The position numbers and the translations under genes are program-made. The notes beneath the pieces are model-generated. The model ran no database searches, was not told where the DNA came from, and saw only the letters and a list, made by a program, of their open reading frames with translations. This document shows positions 47,796 to 56,648 of a DNA stretch of 64,000 nt, one piece after another; the first letter of the stretch is position 1; every line of letters starts with the position of its first letter. The DNA is from Cryomorphaceae bacterium (GTDB lineage: Bacteria; Bacteroidota; Bacteroidia; Flavobacteriales; Schleiferiaceae): NCBI GenBank assembly GCA_007116495.1, contig SKIJ01000015.1, positions 1-64,000 on the forward strand. The letters run 5' to 3'.

Positions 47796-49061
47796 CTATG
47801 CTTTTCCTTTTAGCATCAGATTCCAATACATGTATGGCAATGCGTACTTCTTAAGCAGCCACATGCTGTATTTTTCTTTTGTGGTATCTACGAATGTTGA
47901 AATAAGCGGATCGCTCATGCGCTTATTGCCGTAACCAAACTCTGCCAATACCATTTTACCGTACCCAGTAACCAACGGACAAGACGAATACCCTTGATAA
48001 GCTTGGTTATCTGCTTTACTACCCGCGATGAGTTTTAAAATATTATCGACAACCACGGGAGCTTGCTTGCGAACTGCCGCACCTGTTTTAGCGGTAGGTA
48101 ATGCTGCTACATCCCCCAAGGCAAACACATTTGGATAGTCGGGATTTTGCATACTATGGATGTTTACGTTAGCCCACCCAGTATTGGGGCCTTCGATATG
48201 TGCAATGGGTGATTGCTTTATAAAATCCGGAGCAGACTGGGGAGGGGCTAAATGAAGCATATCGTATTTAATGGCTACCGTTGCTTGTCCGGTAACTTCT
48301 TCACCTATGCTCTGCTTCTCGTTTATGGCAATGCAATTGCTGTCGTCGGTTGCTGTGATGGTGAAGTAAACTTTCTTTTCCACTGAATCGATTTTGGTAA
48401 TTTTGTGGAAGAACTTCACCGTGATGCCATGCCTGTTGATGACATTCATAAGCGCAGGCAAAAACTCTTTAACACCAAAAACTACCGAACCAGGGGTGGC
48501 AAAAACTATATTGGTATCGCTGTCTACGCCCATGGATTTGAACATGTCCGCAGCCAAATACATGATTTTCTGCGGTGCACCTCCACATTTAATGGGTGTT
48601 GCTGCCTGCGTAAAAATTGCATTTCCACCCTTAAAGTTTTTGAGGGTTTCCCGGGTATATTCCGGGTCGATATAGTTTGAGCAAACACCACCCTTTCCCA
48701 TTGCCTCGCGTAGTCCTTCGATGCCATCTAAGTCTATTTGAATGCCGGGAGCCACCACCAAATACTCGTAGGTCAAAACATCACCGTTATTGAGCGATAC
48801 ACTATTGTTGTCCGGATCCAACGATTGAACGCGTTGCTGAATCCATTTAGCGCCATCCGGAATTAAATCCTTCTGGTCGCGTCGTGTTTTTTCCATGTCA
48901 AATGTATCGGCCCCAACCAATGTCCAAGCAGGCTGATACCAATGATCTGTGGAAGGATCAATAATGGCAACATCCAATTTTTTATCTTTCTTCAACAATT
49001 GAGCAGCTACAGTAATTCCTGCTGTTCCGGCTCCAATAATGGCAATTTGATGATGAGGCAT
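47796..49061 (-). CDS. sqr: sulfide:quinone oxidoreductase-like flavoprotein
   Basis: A 421-residue FAD protein. The N-terminal FAD site is IAIIGAGTAGITVAAQLL; HWYQPAWTLVGADT near residue 42 and redox Cys in GGVCSNY (near 130) and PIKCGGAPQKIMYL (near 163) are typical of type II SQR, as in the human mitochondrial enzyme. FALGDVAALPTAKTGAAVRKQAPVV binds FAD near 320. It would oxidise sulfide and pass electrons to quinone at the membrane. It lies 120 nt upstream of the oxidase operon on the same strand, which fits a shared respiratory chain. Confidence 0.9.
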   Translation of the reverse strand: MPHHQIAIIGAGTAGITVAAQLLKKDKKLDVAIIDPSTDHWYQPAWTLVGADTFDMEKTRRDQKDLIPDGAKWIQQRVQSLDPDNNSVSLNNGDVLTYEYLVVAPGIQIDLDGIEGLREAMGKGGVCSNYIDPEYTRETLKNFKGGNAIFTQAATPIKCGGAPQKIMYLAADMFKSMGVDSDTNIVFATPGSVVFGVKEFLPALMNVINRHGITVKFFHKITKIDSVEKKVYFTITATDDSNCIAINEKQSIGEEVTGQATVAIKYDMLHLAPPQSAPDFIKQSPIAHIEGPNTGWANVNIHSMQNPDYPNVFALGDVAALPTAKTGAAVRKQAPVVVDNILKLIAGSKADNQAYQGYSSCPLVTGYGKMVLAEFGYGNKRMSDPLISTFVDTTKEKYSMWLLKKYALPYMYWNLMLKGKA

Positions 49062-49277
49062 ACTACTAGTGTATATTTATTAAACAATTTGCAAAAGACG
49101 AACTCCATTGGCGCTTCAATTTTGAAACAAGGCGATTTTGCACAAAACAACAGAACCTAGGGCGGTAACGAAAATTTTAAATCGCAGATTCGCAGTTACC
49201 CTTTACATCGTCAAAATCGGATAGCTCTTTTACGCTTCAAATATACAATTTCACAAGTGCAGAAATAGTGACTAAAA

Positions 49278-50015
49278 TCACATATGCTTATTTTCCAACG
49301 CAGAACGCATAAGATTAAAACATTCATCGCGAAGCGCTTTAGCATCTTTATTTGATGAGTCTAGTGGAGGCAGAATGGTGGCGCGCAATAATCCGGGCAT
49401 TCCGCCGGCCAAAAAATCATAAGGCTGACGCCGCTTATTGTCGGGAAAAATCATAGGTAGTATGGGAACGCCCTCTTCCACCGCCAGGCGAAATGCGCCA
49501 ATTTTAAAAGGAGCTAGTACGTCATCACCTGTATCTAATATACCTCCCTCAGGATAAATGCAAACACCGCGTTTTCGCTTCAACTGATTGCGCGCTTCGT
49601 GAAACACATCCCGTCGACTGGCCAAACTACTTCGGTCTACGAGTATATTGGTACGCCGATAGTAAAAACCAAACACAGGTATGCGCTCCAATTCTACTTT
49701 GCCCACAAAGAGAAAAAGGTTGGGCACGGCTACGTAGGTAAGCATGATATCGAGCATGCTGGTATGATTGGCAACGATGATGTAGGTGGTTTTTCGTTTG
49801 TAATAATGACGATTTAATACACGCGGATAAAATCCCGACAACAGCAATACCATGTACGCCCAGATACGTGCAAATGCAAAAAACGGCCGATACCACCGAT
49901 CGGTTAACGAAAACAGTGTAATGAATGGAAATACCGTAACGATGGCTATGAAAATTGCCACGTAAAACCACGCGCGCCACAGTATTTGCAGCGGGAAAAA
50001 TATCTTCGACCACAT
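49278..50015 (-). CDS. plsC: 1-acyl-sn-glycerol-3-phosphate acyltransferase
   Basis: A 245-residue PlsC-family acyltransferase. The ATG at 50015 (MWSKIFFPLQILWRAWFYVAI) is chosen; the open frame continues upstream into the divergent region, but a -7 element sits right before this ATG. Motifs are NHTSMLDI (HxxxxD catalytic) and YPEGGI (in place of the usual FPEGTR), with hydrophobic N-terminal helices. It makes phosphatidic acid at the inner membrane. It is divergent from trpS. The predicted transcript has almost no leader. Confidence 0.88.
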   Translation of the reverse strand: MWSKIFFPLQILWRAWFYVAIFIAIVTVFPFITLFSLTDRWYRPFFAFARIWAYMVLLLSGFYPRVLNRHYYKRKTTYIIVANHTSMLDIMLTYVAVPNLFLFVGKVELERIPVFGFYYRRTNILVDRSSLASRRDVFHEARNQLKRKRGVCIYPEGGILDTGDDVLAPFKIGAFRLAVEEGVPILPMIFPDNKRRQPYDFLAGGMPGLLRATILPPLDSSNKDAKALRDECFNLMRSALENKHM

Positions 50016-50020
50016 GCGGG

Positions 50021-50028
50021 CAAAAGTA
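50021..50028 (-). promoter_or_regulatory. TAnnTTTG -7 element ending 5 nt before the plsC start
   Basis: Reads TACTTTTG on the minus strand, followed by CCCGC and ATG. The transcription start predicted from this element falls on or beside the start codon. Confidence 0.5.
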
Positions 50029-50042
50029 CCACATGAACATCT

Positions 50043-50050
50043 TATCTTCG
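50043..50050 (+). promoter_or_regulatory. -7-like element TATCTTCG (trpS)
   Basis: One mismatch to TAnnTTTG, 30 nt before the trpS ATG at 50081. The same variant occurs before korB. Confidence 0.4.
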
Positions 50051-50080
50051 CGGCAACATTATTACGAATACAAAACACCT

Positions 50081-51064
50081 ATGGCACGCATTCTAACCGG
50101 CATACAAAGTTCAGGAGAACAACACCTCGGCAATCTCTTAGGTGCTTTAGCTCCCGCCATTGAACTGTCGCAACGCCCAAACAACGAATCGTTTTTCTTT
50201 ATCGCGGATTTGCATTCACTCACTTCGCTTCGCGACGGGGAGCAACGAAAGCAAAACACACATGCAGCGGCAGCGGCATGGCTTGCCGCCGGCTTTGATG
50301 TAGAAAAAAATGTGTTTTATCGACAAAGCGACCTCCCGGAAGTCAACGAACTTACTTGGTATCTGGGGTGCTTTGCACCGTTTCCTATGCTGGCAAATGC
50401 GCATTCATTTAAAGACAAATCCGATCGGTTGAGCAACGTCAACGCAGGTTTATTTTACTACCCCGTTCTTATGGCGGCCGATATTCTTCTCTACGATGCA
50501 GATTTTGTACCGGTTGGAAAAGATCAAAAACAACACCTTGAAATCACGCGCGACTTAGCTGGCGCGCTGAATAATGCCTGTCAACAAGAGCTGCTCAAAT
50601 TACCTGAACCCTTGATACGTGATGAGGTAAAAACAGTACCGGGTACCGACGGACAAAAAATGAGTAAATCGTACGGAAACATCATCAATATTTTTGGCCC
50701 CGCAAAGCAGTTGAAGAAACAAGTAATGAGCATCATCACCGACAGCACTGCATTGGAAGACTCTAAAGACCCAGACAATTGTAATGTGGTTACCCTTTAT
50801 AAATTGGTTGCTTCACCGGAAGAGGTAGCCGAAATGGAAGACAACTATCGCAAAGGCGGTTACGGCTATGGGCATGCAAAAAAGGAATTGCTGCGTGTAC
50901 TTACAACACGTTTTGCTGAAGAACGGGATCGCTACGCATATTGGATCAATCGACCAAAGGAAATGGAAGACATTCTTAGAGCCGGAGCCGAGAAAGCACG
51001 ACCACACGCCGAGAACGTGCTCAATCGCGTTAGAGAGGCATTGGGCTTTGGCGGAATGCGCTAA
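50081..51064 (+). CDS. trpS: tryptophan--tRNA ligase
   Basis: A 327-residue class I synthetase. The ATG at 50081 (MARILTGIQSSGEQHLGNLLGA) is the normal N-terminus; the frame open from 49955 overlaps the divergent gene and its promoter. The HIGH-type motif is EQHLGNLLG near residue 13, and the KMSKS motif is DGQKMSKSYGN near 195. It charges tRNA-Trp. No T-box is seen upstream. It converges on the AsmA-like gene with a 6-nt gap. Confidence 0.95.
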   Translation: MARILTGIQSSGEQHLGNLLGALAPAIELSQRPNNESFFFIADLHSLTSLRDGEQRKQNTHAAAAAWLAAGFDVEKNVFYRQSDLPEVNELTWYLGCFAPFPMLANAHSFKDKSDRLSNVNAGLFYYPVLMAADILLYDADFVPVGKDQKQHLEITRDLAGALNNACQQELLKLPEPLIRDEVKTVPGTDGQKMSKSYGNIINIFGPAKQLKKQVMSIITDSTALEDSKDPDNCNVVTLYKLVASPEEVAEMEDNYRKGGYGYGHAKKELLRVLTTRFAEERDRYAYWINRPKEMEDILRAGAEKARPHAENVLNRVREALGFGGMR

Positions 51065-51070
51065 CGCTCA

Positions 51071-53506
51071 TCACCATTCCACTTCAAATTCGTACTGTTG
51101 TTTGGGTTCAGTCTTCTCCTCTCCTCGCAATTGCCGGCCTTGTTCGCGCATTTGGTCGCTTAAGCTTCGTCGAATTTGACGGTTGTCGAGCGATATTCTT
51201 GGGTTTGAAACCGGTCCCTTCATCGTTACCCATAAACGCGCACCACCTTCAGACGGAATGATCATTATATCGTCAAATTCGCTTTTCTTGCGTTTTCGCT
51301 CTGCGAATAGGGCTTCGCGTAAATCCATTCGCACCACGTAATCAATATCGTTGTCAAAGGTGTGCGTTCCTTCAAACTCAATATCCAAAACATTAGAGCG
51401 TATATCCATGGCGGGAATGTAAATAACGCCATTATTGATGCTTAACGTGTTGGATAATGTATTGAATCGCACATCGCGTAGTTCTTCCAAACGAGCAAAT
51501 CGCGACAACGCTTCCATAGGCTCAAAGTGAACCAAACGGCCATTGTCGAGTTGCAGTGTTGCATCGGCTGTAATGCTGTTGAGGGGAATATTAAGATTGG
51601 GTGTTAGAACCGCTAGAAGATTGACATCTGCTGATAACGTACCGTGAAGTTCGCGAGATGTAATAACATCTTGTCCAAAATTGTGAAACGCATCAAACAT
51701 TGCATTCATGTTGATGTCTTCACCTTTGGCTATAACCTGCATTTTATAAGGTTTTTCTTTCCCATCTATGAATAAATTGGCATAATTAATAGAGCCGTTA
51801 AGCGTTTTTACATTCTTTAATTTTGCCTGAAAGCCAGAGGGCGATAGTATACACGTTCCCTCGGTCTCTTTTGCGGAAAAGGAATCAAAGTGAAATTCAT
51901 TGAGCTCCATATTCAATTTTGCGACCACGCGTTCCGGGAAGCGCAGCACGTACGGATCATCAGATTGTCCTTGAGCTGCTAAAAACTCATCGAGCAATAA
52001 ATAGCGCGAGTACGCATTGGCCTCTAGCACTAATAATTCATTGGGTACCAGCAAAAAAGGCAAGAGGTTATTTAGTCGCCCTACAAAGGTTATATCGCTT
52101 TTCCCGGCAGCAATGGTTAGCGTATCAAACCGCAAGTCGTTTTTCTCCAATGAACACGAAGCGTTAAGGTTTGAATATGGAAGGTCACTATGTTTAAATT
52201 GAAAAGAACCATCGGTTATTTGCAGTGATCCGGCCGACTGAGCTGTGACGAAGTCGCGGGTTGTAATGGCGTTCAAAGACTGAAATCGGTTTTGAAAATG
52301 CAGATCAAACGATGCCTTACCACCAACATTATTAAGCGTATCGATGCCTGCCAAAACAAATAATTTTTCCAAGGAGATTTTAGCATCGGCTTGAAGCTCA
52401 ATAAGTGGTCGGTCAAAATCTTCTAACCCCATTGTCAGGTTAAAAGATCCCCCGTCGATGTTTCCGTTAAACGCTTCGACATCTAATGCGCCATTTTGCG
52501 TGCGAACATCTTTCCCGAATTGCAACGTGCCATTGGTTTGCACATCGGTAATGCGCAAAGCTCTATCGCGGATATCCAGCCCCCCATCTTTAAGAGCAAA
52601 GTCCAGCAGACGCTCTGATGCTCCAACGTCCGGGATATGTGTAGAAAAGGCCATGTCTAAACGCCCGTCAAGATCAAACCAATCAAGAGCATCGCGATAG
52701 GCGTCCGGCATAAGTCCTTTAACCGATTGCGCATTGAGGTTGTCTCCGGCAATGTAGACATCGGTTTCTTTATTCATTATAGAAACCTGAAAATGAAGCG
52801 GTTCGTTTTCCAACAAAAACTGCTTAGACTCAATAACAATATCATCACCAACCTTTTGAACGGAAAAATCAGCCTTTACGGCAACGGATCGATTATACGA
52901 AAAGTCGGATACCGTTAACTTGCGGTGCTCGACGTCTCCTTTACCTTTAATTCGAAATTCGCGATCGGAAAAATTGCCGTTTAGTTTAATGAAGTCGACT
53001 TGATCTACTACTAAAACGTCGCCATCGGAATAGCGAAACAATACATCACGCGCAAGGACTTCGTTAAGCGCAATGTTTACGGAAGATGTATCGTCGGTTG
53101 GTTTCCAAAACGACCAATTATTACTTCCATCTGCAAATGCACGTAGGTTGACAATTCCATTATCAAGAGACACACCGTATACTTGAATGTCATCACGCCA
53201 CAAATCCCATGGCCTAAAGTTGAGGTATGCCTTTTCCACGCTAATGAGTGTATCGCTGCTACCGGTAACGGCTTCCGGGATGTACACATTGGTAAACGCA
53301 ACGGACACCAATGGAAATTCGCGAAAAGACAAATGAATATCGCCCACGTCAACCTCTACAACGAGCTGTTTGTTAATTTGATTTACAACGGGTTGAATGA
53401 GCTTTTCTTGATGGTAATAAAAATAAATCATCGCACCACCTAACAGCAGAACGACAGAAAGCACAAGAAGTGCAACCCGAAAAAACCAACGTTTTAATTT
53501 GCTCAT
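51071..53506 (-). CDS. AsmA-like envelope protein
   Basis: An 811-residue protein anchored by an N-terminal helix (WFFRVALLVLSVVLLLGGAMIYFYY) and otherwise periplasmic and beta-rich. The start at 53506 (MSKLKRWF) is chosen over 53524, because a -7 element covers the latter. VVNQINKQLVVEVDVGDIHLSF and FPLVSVAFTNVYIPE near the start and the repeated short-strand patterns (LNMELNEFHFDSFSAKETEG, NNGVIYIPAMDIRSNVLDIEFEGTHTF) fit AsmA/TamB-like bridging proteins that move phospholipid between membranes. It is shorter than typical TamB. Convergent with trpS. Confidence 0.85.
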   Translation of the reverse strand: MSKLKRWFFRVALLVLSVVLLLGGAMIYFYYHQEKLIQPVVNQINKQLVVEVDVGDIHLSFREFPLVSVAFTNVYIPEAVTGSSDTLISVEKAYLNFRPWDLWRDDIQVYGVSLDNGIVNLRAFADGSNNWSFWKPTDDTSSVNIALNEVLARDVLFRYSDGDVLVVDQVDFIKLNGNFSDREFRIKGKGDVEHRKLTVSDFSYNRSVAVKADFSVQKVGDDIVIESKQFLLENEPLHFQVSIMNKETDVYIAGDNLNAQSVKGLMPDAYRDALDWFDLDGRLDMAFSTHIPDVGASERLLDFALKDGGLDIRDRALRITDVQTNGTLQFGKDVRTQNGALDVEAFNGNIDGGSFNLTMGLEDFDRPLIELQADAKISLEKLFVLAGIDTLNNVGGKASFDLHFQNRFQSLNAITTRDFVTAQSAGSLQITDGSFQFKHSDLPYSNLNASCSLEKNDLRFDTLTIAAGKSDITFVGRLNNLLPFLLVPNELLVLEANAYSRYLLLDEFLAAQGQSDDPYVLRFPERVVAKLNMELNEFHFDSFSAKETEGTCILSPSGFQAKLKNVKTLNGSINYANLFIDGKEKPYKMQVIAKGEDINMNAMFDAFHNFGQDVITSRELHGTLSADVNLLAVLTPNLNIPLNSITADATLQLDNGRLVHFEPMEALSRFARLEELRDVRFNTLSNTLSINNGVIYIPAMDIRSNVLDIEFEGTHTFDNDIDYVVRMDLREALFAERKRKKSEFDDIMIIPSEGGARLWVTMKGPVSNPRISLDNRQIRRSLSDQMREQGRQLRGEEKTEPKQQYEFEVEW

Positions 53507-53521
53507 CGTAGCATTAAAACG

Positions 53522-53529
53522 CAAAAGTA
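53522..53529 (-). promoter_or_regulatory. TAnnTTTG -7 element (AsmA-like gene)
   Basis: Reads TACTTTTG on the minus strand, 15 nt before the ATG at 53506; it excludes the alternative start at 53524. Confidence 0.5.
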
Positions 53530-53580
53530 GTTAAATTACGTGTAGACGCAAGACGATTATGCACGAAGAGATGTTACGAA

Positions 53581-53616
53581 AAATAAAAAACCGCTCACTT
53601 CAGTTGAAGAGAGCGG
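53581..53616 (-). terminator. intrinsic terminator after the RRM gene
   Basis: On the minus strand, stem CCGCTC with inner stem CTTCA/TGAAG and closing GAGCGG, then TTTTTTATTT. It lies 42 nt after the RRM stop. Confidence 0.85.
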
Positions 53617-53657
53617 CTTTGAAAAACGGAAGTGACTAAAAGCCACTCGATGGTATG

Positions 53658-53918
53658 TTAGTACCGTGGACGTTCTTCACGTGGACGCGCTTCGTTTACG
53701 ACGAGTTGACGACCACCGAAATCGGCACCGTGCAATCCGTCGATGGCGCTTTGCGCGTCGTCATCGTTGGACATTTCAACGAACCCGAATCCACGGCTGC
53801 GTTGTGTTTCGCGATCTTTGATGATTCTTACAGAATCGACATCCCCATAAGATTCAAACGCTTGACGAAGTTCATCTTCGGTGCTGCGGAAGGGGATACT
53901 GGCTACATAAATTTTCAT
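53658..53918 (-). CDS. small RRM-type RNA-binding protein
   Basis: An 86-residue protein that is one RNA recognition motif: RNP2 is IYVASI at residues 3-8 and RNP1 is RGFGFVEM near 42-49, with a short Arg/Glu/Pro tail (EARPREERPRY). Such small RRM proteins act in bacteria as RNA chaperones, often cold-induced. It is a single-gene unit with a strong terminator. A -7 element about 127 nt upstream implies a leader of about 120 nt, unusually long for this window. Confidence 0.93.
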   Translation of the reverse strand: MKIYVASIPFRSTEDELRQAFESYGDVDSVRIIKDRETQRSRGFGFVEMSNDDDAQSAIDGLHGADFGGRQLVVNEARPREERPRY

Positions 53919-54044
53919 AATCGAAAAAAATTAAAAAACAGTCACATTCAGATGGCTAAAAAAAGCGTTTACTCTTAGTAGTTTCAAATAGCGTGACAAA
54001 TCAAAAACTAACAAAATGAACGATTTATATCTTCATTTCTGGGG

Positions 54045-54052
54045 CAAAGGTA
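54045..54052 (-). promoter_or_regulatory. TAnnTTTG -7 element (RRM gene)
   Basis: Reads TACCTTTG on the minus strand, 126 nt before the RRM ATG. No nearer match is seen. Confidence 0.45.
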
Positions 54053-54117
54053 CATCATAAAACCGTGGCGCATGCATTTACCTAATAATTTAATTTTTCG
54101 CAGCATTATGTGGTTCG

Positions 54118-54125
54118 TATCTTCG
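54118..54125 (+). promoter_or_regulatory. -7-like element TATCTTCG (korB)
   Basis: One mismatch to TAnnTTTG, 19 nt before the korB ATG at 54145. The same variant precedes trpS. Confidence 0.4.
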
Positions 54126-54144
54126 TGCCAAATATAAATGACGT

Positions 54145-55143
54145 ATGCTCAAAGCAGTTGATTATGCAAGTGACCAGGATGTAAGGTGGTGCCCTGGTTG
54201 TGGAGACTACTCCATTCTCAAGCAAGTTCAGTCGGTTTTAGCCGATCTCTCTGCGCAAAAAGAAAACACCGTTTTTATTAGTGGTATTGGTTGCAGCTCT
54301 CGATTTCCATATTACTTGAATACATACGGAATGCACGGCATTCACGGACGAGCAACCGCAATTGCTGCGGGATTAAAGTCGGTGCGACGCGATTTAGATG
54401 TGTGGGTGATCACTGGTGATGGCGATGGACTTTCCATTGGCATCGGGCATTTATTGCACTTGTTGCGCCGAAATATCCGCTTAAAGGTTCTGCTTTTTAA
54501 CAACGAAATATACGGTTTAACCAAGGGGCAATACTCGCCAACCACTCCAGAAAACCACCGCACTAAATCATCTCCCATGGGTGTGATTGACCACCCGTTT
54601 AACCCCGTAGCCCTGGCTTTGGGCGCTGACGCCACCTTCGTTGCTCGCAGTGTTGACAGAGACCCCATTCACCTTAGGGAAACACTTAAATCCGCTCATG
54701 AACACAACGGTACCGCACTCATTGAAATTTACCAAAACTGCAACGTCTTCAACGATGGCGCCTTTTTTTCATTTACCGATAAAGACAAGAAAGCACACAA
54801 CACGGTGCAAATGATTCCCGGACAACCCCTTACATTTGGCGAAAACAACGAAAACGTTTTGGTGAGAGATAAAAACAAACTACGGGTAGAAAAAACCAGT
54901 GAGTGCTCTAGCCCAATGATTCACGATCCGGAGGATTTGAACCAAGCATGGATGCTCAGCCGACTTTTTGAAACACCGTCAGACAAAATGGATCTCCCAC
55001 GGCCATTTGGTGTTTTTTATCGGGAAGAACGCCCCTGCTACGAGGATCGCCTTCAAGAACAAGTGGACGAAGCTCAGCAAAAAAAAGGAACCCCCAATTT
55101 AGACGAACTGCTGCGTGGCGACACTTGGTGGGAAGTACATTAA
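54145..55143 (+). CDS. korB: 2-oxoacid:ferredoxin oxidoreductase, beta subunit
   Basis: A 332-residue thiamine-pyrophosphate subunit. RWCPGCGDYSILKQVQ near residue 12 has the Fe-S/TPP Cys pair typical of the beta subunit; GIGCSSRFPYYLNTYGMHGIHGRA and ITGDGDGLSIGIGHLLHLLRRN bind TPP and magnesium near 50-110. The complex oxidises 2-oxoglutarate or a related acid with ferredoxin. The alpha subunit that normally precedes it is not in the upstream 226 nt or elsewhere in this window. A DEAD-box helicase gene follows after 15 nt. Confidence 0.9.
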   Translation: MLKAVDYASDQDVRWCPGCGDYSILKQVQSVLADLSAQKENTVFISGIGCSSRFPYYLNTYGMHGIHGRATAIAAGLKSVRRDLDVWVITGDGDGLSIGIGHLLHLLRRNIRLKVLLFNNEIYGLTKGQYSPTTPENHRTKSSPMGVIDHPFNPVALALGADATFVARSVDRDPIHLRETLKSAHEHNGTALIEIYQNCNVFNDGAFFSFTDKDKKAHNTVQMIPGQPLTFGENNENVLVRDKNKLRVEKTSECSSPMIHDPEDLNQAWMLSRLFETPSDKMDLPRPFGVFYREERPCYEDRLQEQVDEAQQKKGTPNLDELLRGDTWWEVH

Positions 55144-55158
55144 TACAATAGAACAATT

Positions 55159-56409
55159 TTGAACATCAACGAACTCCATTTATCGGAGCAACTTCAGGAA
55201 GGTCTCGAAGCCATGCGCTTTGAGAAGGCCACCCCCATTCAGGAGCAGGCCATCCCCATTATTTTAAACGGTGACGATCTTATCGCATGCGCGCAAACTG
55301 GTACAGGAAAAACCGCCGCATACCTCATTCCCGTTCTCGACAAAGTCGTCCGTAGCGGCACAAAAAAGCAAACCACTACATTAATACTCGTGCCAACGCG
55401 TGAGCTGGCGGTGCAAGTAGATCAAGCCGTTGAAGCATTATCTTACTTTGTTGATGCCGGTTCAGTTGCCGTGTTTGGCGGCGGCGACGGTGTGGAATTT
55501 GAACGTCAGCGCAGAGGAATGACTGAGGGCGCAGAAGTTGTTGTTGCTACACCCGGTCGTTTGATTTCCATGCTCAAAGCTGCTCCTAAAGGCAAGTATT
55601 TTTCTAAGTTGCAGCACCTAATCCTCGACGAAGCCGACCGCATGCTCGACATGGGCTTTTACCAGGACATCATGACCATCATACATTTTTTACCGAAAAA
55701 CCGTCAAAATCTGTTATTTTCAGCAACCATGCCTCCCAACATTAGGAAGCTTGCGAAGGAAATTATGGTTAATCCCAAGGAAATAAGTTTATCAATCGCC
55801 AAACCGGCAGAAAAAATTGCCCAATTTGCCTACGGTGTTTTTCCCGAACAAAAAAACAACCTCCTCGACCACATTCTCAAAGAAAAAGATTACCAATCCA
55901 TCATCATCTTTTGTTCTACCAAATCTGCTACCAGCACACTGGGTAGAAACATGAAACGCAAAGGGTATTCCGTGGAATCGTTTTCATCAGACATTGAACA
56001 AGACGAACGAGAACGCATCATGCTCGATTTCAAAAACCGCAAGCTCAATATGCTCGTTGGAACCGACATACTCGCACGCGGAATCGATGTCGACGGCATA
56101 GAATTGGTCGTAAACTTTGATCTACCCTCTGATGCTGATGACTACGTGCACCGCGTAGGTCGCACAGCTAGAGCGGAACGTGACGGAACAGCCATCACAT
56201 TTTTAGAAGAAAAAGACCAACGAAAATTTGCGAATATTTACGAGGTTACCGAAAAAAAGATAACCATTCTCCCGCTTCCGGAGTCACTTGGAAAAGGACC
56301 GGACGTTGACCTTACAGGTAAGCGCGGCCACAAATCCAACAACAAAAGAAGACGTTCTGGCAACCAACGAAATAAGTCCAAACGTCCCTTTAAAAAACCT
56401 AAACGTTAA
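55159..56409 (+). CDS. DEAD-box RNA helicase
   Basis: A 416-residue ATP-dependent RNA helicase. It starts at a TTG at 55159 (reading NINELHLSEQLQEGLEAM), since no ATG gives a full Q motif. Motifs are Q (KATPIQEQAIP), I (AQTGTGKT, near residue 47), II (LDEADRMLDMGF, near 155), III (SAT) and VI (HRVGRTARAERDG, near 332). A basic C-terminal tail (KRGHKSNNKRRRSGNQRNKSK) probably binds RNA. It lies 15 nt after korB and should be cotranscribed. Confidence 0.93.
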   Translation: MNINELHLSEQLQEGLEAMRFEKATPIQEQAIPIILNGDDLIACAQTGTGKTAAYLIPVLDKVVRSGTKKQTTTLILVPTRELAVQVDQAVEALSYFVDAGSVAVFGGGDGVEFERQRRGMTEGAEVVVATPGRLISMLKAAPKGKYFSKLQHLILDEADRMLDMGFYQDIMTIIHFLPKNRQNLLFSATMPPNIRKLAKEIMVNPKEISLSIAKPAEKIAQFAYGVFPEQKNNLLDHILKEKDYQSIIIFCSTKSATSTLGRNMKRKGYSVESFSSDIEQDERERIMLDFKNRKLNMLVGTDILARGIDVDGIELVVNFDLPSDADDYVHRVGRTARAERDGTAITFLEEKDQRKFANIYEVTEKKITILPLPESLGKGPDVDLTGKRGHKSNNKRRRSGNQRNKSKRPFKKPKR

Positions 56410-56562
56410 CATTTACTCCGTAGAGTTATGCACAATCAAAACATTAATCGCACAAAAAAGTGCAAACAGCACTTAAGACATGCCTGATTCCAGCAGTGTT
56501 CACCCGAATACATGTTGAACACAATACGGCAACGCAAGATAACAATGAGAACTACAATTAAT

Positions 56563-56637
56563 ACAAAAGCCCACGTCGTTAACCTTTCCTCGGCTTGCAG
56601 CAGGTGTTTTACGGGCTTTTGTCACCTGCTTTTTTTT
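56563..56637 (+). promoter_or_regulatory. terminator-like hairpin with interleaved second stem before nuclease gene
   Basis: AGCAGGTG (56599-56606) pairs with CACCTGCT (56623-56630), followed by seven T, an intrinsic terminator. A 10-bp stem ACAAAAGCCC (56563-56572) with GGGCTTTTGT (56613-56622) interleaves with it, so both may form a pseudoknot or compete. The ATG of the S1/P1 nuclease starts 11 nt after the T-run. Either this ends the korB-helicase transcript, or it is an attenuator for the nuclease. No TAnnTTTG element is seen between it and the ATG. Confidence 0.65.
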
Positions 56638-56648
56638 AAAGAAACCGC

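Noticed and set aside
50016-50080. Possible T-box leader for trpS
   Set aside because: The space between the divergent starts is only 65 nt, far too short for a T-box.
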